Below are positions 6,168-6,953 of a DNA stretch of 6,953 nucleotides, piece after piece. Both the position numbers and the translations under genes were made by a program. The first letter of the stretch is position 1, and every line of letters starts with the position of its first letter. The notes beneath the pieces were generated by a model. That model did not search any database and was not told where the DNA came from. It worked only from the letters and a program-made list of their open reading frames with translations. This DNA comes from Methanoregula sp. GTDB taxonomy: Archaea; Halobacteriota; Methanomicrobia; Methanomicrobiales; Methanospirillaceae. The stretch lies in contig JAURZP010000430.1 of assembly GCA_030653335.1 (NCBI GenBank), positions 1-6,953 of the forward strand, given 5' to 3'.

Positions 6168-6223
6168 ATGGCTCTGACTATGATCAAGCTCCAAACGGAA
6201 ACATGGGACAAACTTGCGGATAC
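6168..6223 (+). pseudogene. N-terminal remnant of an antitoxin-like gene
   Basis: ATG 6168 opens a frame reading MALTMIKLQTETWDKLADT, then quickly stops inside the HIT remnant (TGA after GGTCW). The leader resembles the first strand and helix of small archaeal VapB-like antitoxins, which begin with a short I-K-L strand followed by a helix around E-T-W-x-x-L. Homology to the HIT copy begins at 6223, so the antitoxin gene appears cut there. The assignment rests on about 19 residues and is weak. Confidence 0.35.
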
Positions 6224-6504
6224 CCGGTCAGCAGGGGGCACCTGTTGGTGATGCTGTTCCGGCATACTCTGGATTTTTTCTCGATGACTCCGGAAGAGAT
6301 GGTGGCTTTGATCTCTTTGATTGATGCTTGTAAGGATGTGATTGAGACGGAGTTCTCTCCTGCGGGGTACAATATCGGGTTCAATGTCGGGGAGGCGGCC
6401 GGGCAGACGGTGATGCATTGTCATTGTCATGTGATTCCGCGATATGTTGGGGGTTGTGCCGGATGCACGCGGGGGAGTGAGGGGGGTTGTGCCGGGGCAG
6501 GGAG
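6223..6504 (+). pseudogene. Truncated and frameshifted second copy of the HIT gene
   Basis: Aligns without gaps to 3414-3640 (constant offset of 2809) at roughly 90% nucleotide identity by hand count. It keeps the LFRHTLDFFSMTPEEM stretch and the triad HCHCHVIPRYVG. The first 30 residues, including the CPFC zinc half-site, are missing. One extra base near 6450-6455 shifts the end out of frame; the shifted frame would still read VVPDARGGVRGVVPG. A Met at 6203 lets a chimeric 119-residue frame run to 6562, but both ends are then foreign. The histidines survive, so decay may be recent. It is a direct repeat of the intact HIT gene on the other side of the higBA unit. Confidence 0.8.
6471..6502 (+). 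other. G-quadruplex-type motif in the HIT remnant
   Basis: G-runs at 6471-6475, 6481-6486, 6494-6497 and 6500-6502 have loops of 5, 7 and 2 nt. It corresponds to the GGVRGVVPG-coding end of the HIT gene, so the same property appears in both copies. Confidence 0.4.
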
Positions 6505-6875
6505 GATCTCCCCAGCACTGAACGGAAGAACATATCAGGTACCGGATATTATCTGGATTTAAAACCGGCTAATACCGATACTTCCGCTCTATGCGACCAC
6601 AGCGCCTGTCATCCCGCCGGGAAACGAATACTCGTACAAGATACCGGCTGCCCGTCGTTTTTTGCTGTTGCGGGTTATCTATTTTGTATCGTGCGGTCCG
6701 CTTCTCTGATCCTCATCATCTTTTGCGAATTCTTCTCAGGTCTCGTGGACCCATCGCTTATAGCGTGGGGGTTCTTGTCGTATTCTGCGAGATTTGGGTA
6801 CTGTTCGTTGGTAGCGGCGGGAGTTGTTCGCGGTGTGGATCACAAAGGGCGGCAGGACTGTTGAAAGAGATTTTT
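6505..6875. other. Stretch without a recognisable gene
   Basis: Frames that stay open here are a plus-strand frame ending at 6864 and a minus-strand frame 6736-6930, very rich in Arg, Lys and Pro. Neither has a convincing start signal or protein character. I see no tRNA, hairpin with T-run or copy of the GC-rich element. It may be decayed coding sequence. Confidence 0.4.
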
Positions 6876-6953
6876 GTGACAGAACCTGTGACGGAATTAC
6901 AAGAGATGGATGCAGAAATGGAACGAACAAAAATGGATAAGATAATTATTTTA
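6876..6953 (+). CDS. Possible gene start running off the right edge
   Basis: A GTG at 6876 (or ATG at 6906) opens a frame that stays open to the last base. It encodes 26 residues beginning with a TEPVTELQEMDAEMERTK-like, highly charged, helical-looking stretch that changes to a hydrophobic KIIIL. The acidic/basic pattern looks more protein-like than the sequence before it. Too short to name a family, and the ribosome binding site is weak. Confidence 0.25.
   Translation, partial: MTEPVTELQEMDAEMERTKMDKIIIL

Noticed and set aside
6690..6730. C-box-like GATGATGA on the minus strand, considered as a C/D box small RNA
   Set aside because: No D box at a suitable distance downstream and no terminal stem.
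6487..6864. Plus-strand 125-codon frame after the HIT remnant
   Set aside because: Starts inside the remnant's G-run, has irregular composition and matches no family I know.
6736..6930. Minus-strand basic 64-codon frame
   Set aside because: Dominated by Arg, Lys and Pro with no recognised domain or ribosome binding site; could be a remnant but cannot be supported.

Overview
The window looks like an accessory (defence or toxin-antitoxin) region of an archaeon, most likely a methanogen of the Methanomicrobiales/Methanoregula type. That assignment is an inference from the style of the proteins (MNT/HEPN pair, CPFC-type HIT protein, small archaeal antitoxin-like leader), weak or absent Shine-Dalgarno signals and moderate GC. 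No rRNA or other phylogenetic marker is present, so it stays tentative. There is no RNA gene, CRISPR array or intact insertion sequence that I can support.

Left part (1-932): the 3' part of an MNT-type nucleotidyltransferase gene, cut by the window edge, overlaps a HEPN partner gene that carries a +1 frameshift in an A-run near 451-455. A short non-coding stretch follows, ending in a terminator hairpin for the next, leftward gene.

Central part (933-3779): two divergently transcribed nuclease genes. A DUF1016/YhcG-type PD-(D/E)XK nuclease reads left. An HNH endonuclease reads right and overlaps a HIT-family hydrolase gene (HNH-HIT operon). The divergent intergenic region holds a perfect 10-bp inverted repeat with a 31-bp centre-to-centre distance. 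A GC-rich palindromic element recurs between genes (about 905-942, 2092-2127 and 3720-3758). A G-quadruplex-type run spans the HIT stop codon.

Right part (3780-6160): an AT-richer, leftward three-gene unit. A HigB/RelE-like toxin is followed by a HigA-type antitoxin fused to an ImmA/IrrE zinc metallopeptidase, overlapping by 11 nt, and then by a HhH-GPD-like DNA glycosylase-type protein 49 nt downstream. A perfect 10+3+10 palindrome just upstream of higB is an obvious candidate operator.

Far right (6160-6953): a truncated, frameshifted second copy of the HIT gene (about 90% identical over its shared 230 nt by hand count) is joined to the first codons of an antitoxin-like gene. The two HIT sequences are direct repeats that bracket the AT-rich toxin-antitoxin module. 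The remaining sequence has no gene I recognise, except a possible gene start running off the right edge.

Taken together the window is a patchwork of nucleic-acid-targeting modules: MNT-HEPN, DUF1016, HNH-HIT and HigBA-glycosylase. Some are broken and some bracketed by repeats, as expected for a defence island under turnover.
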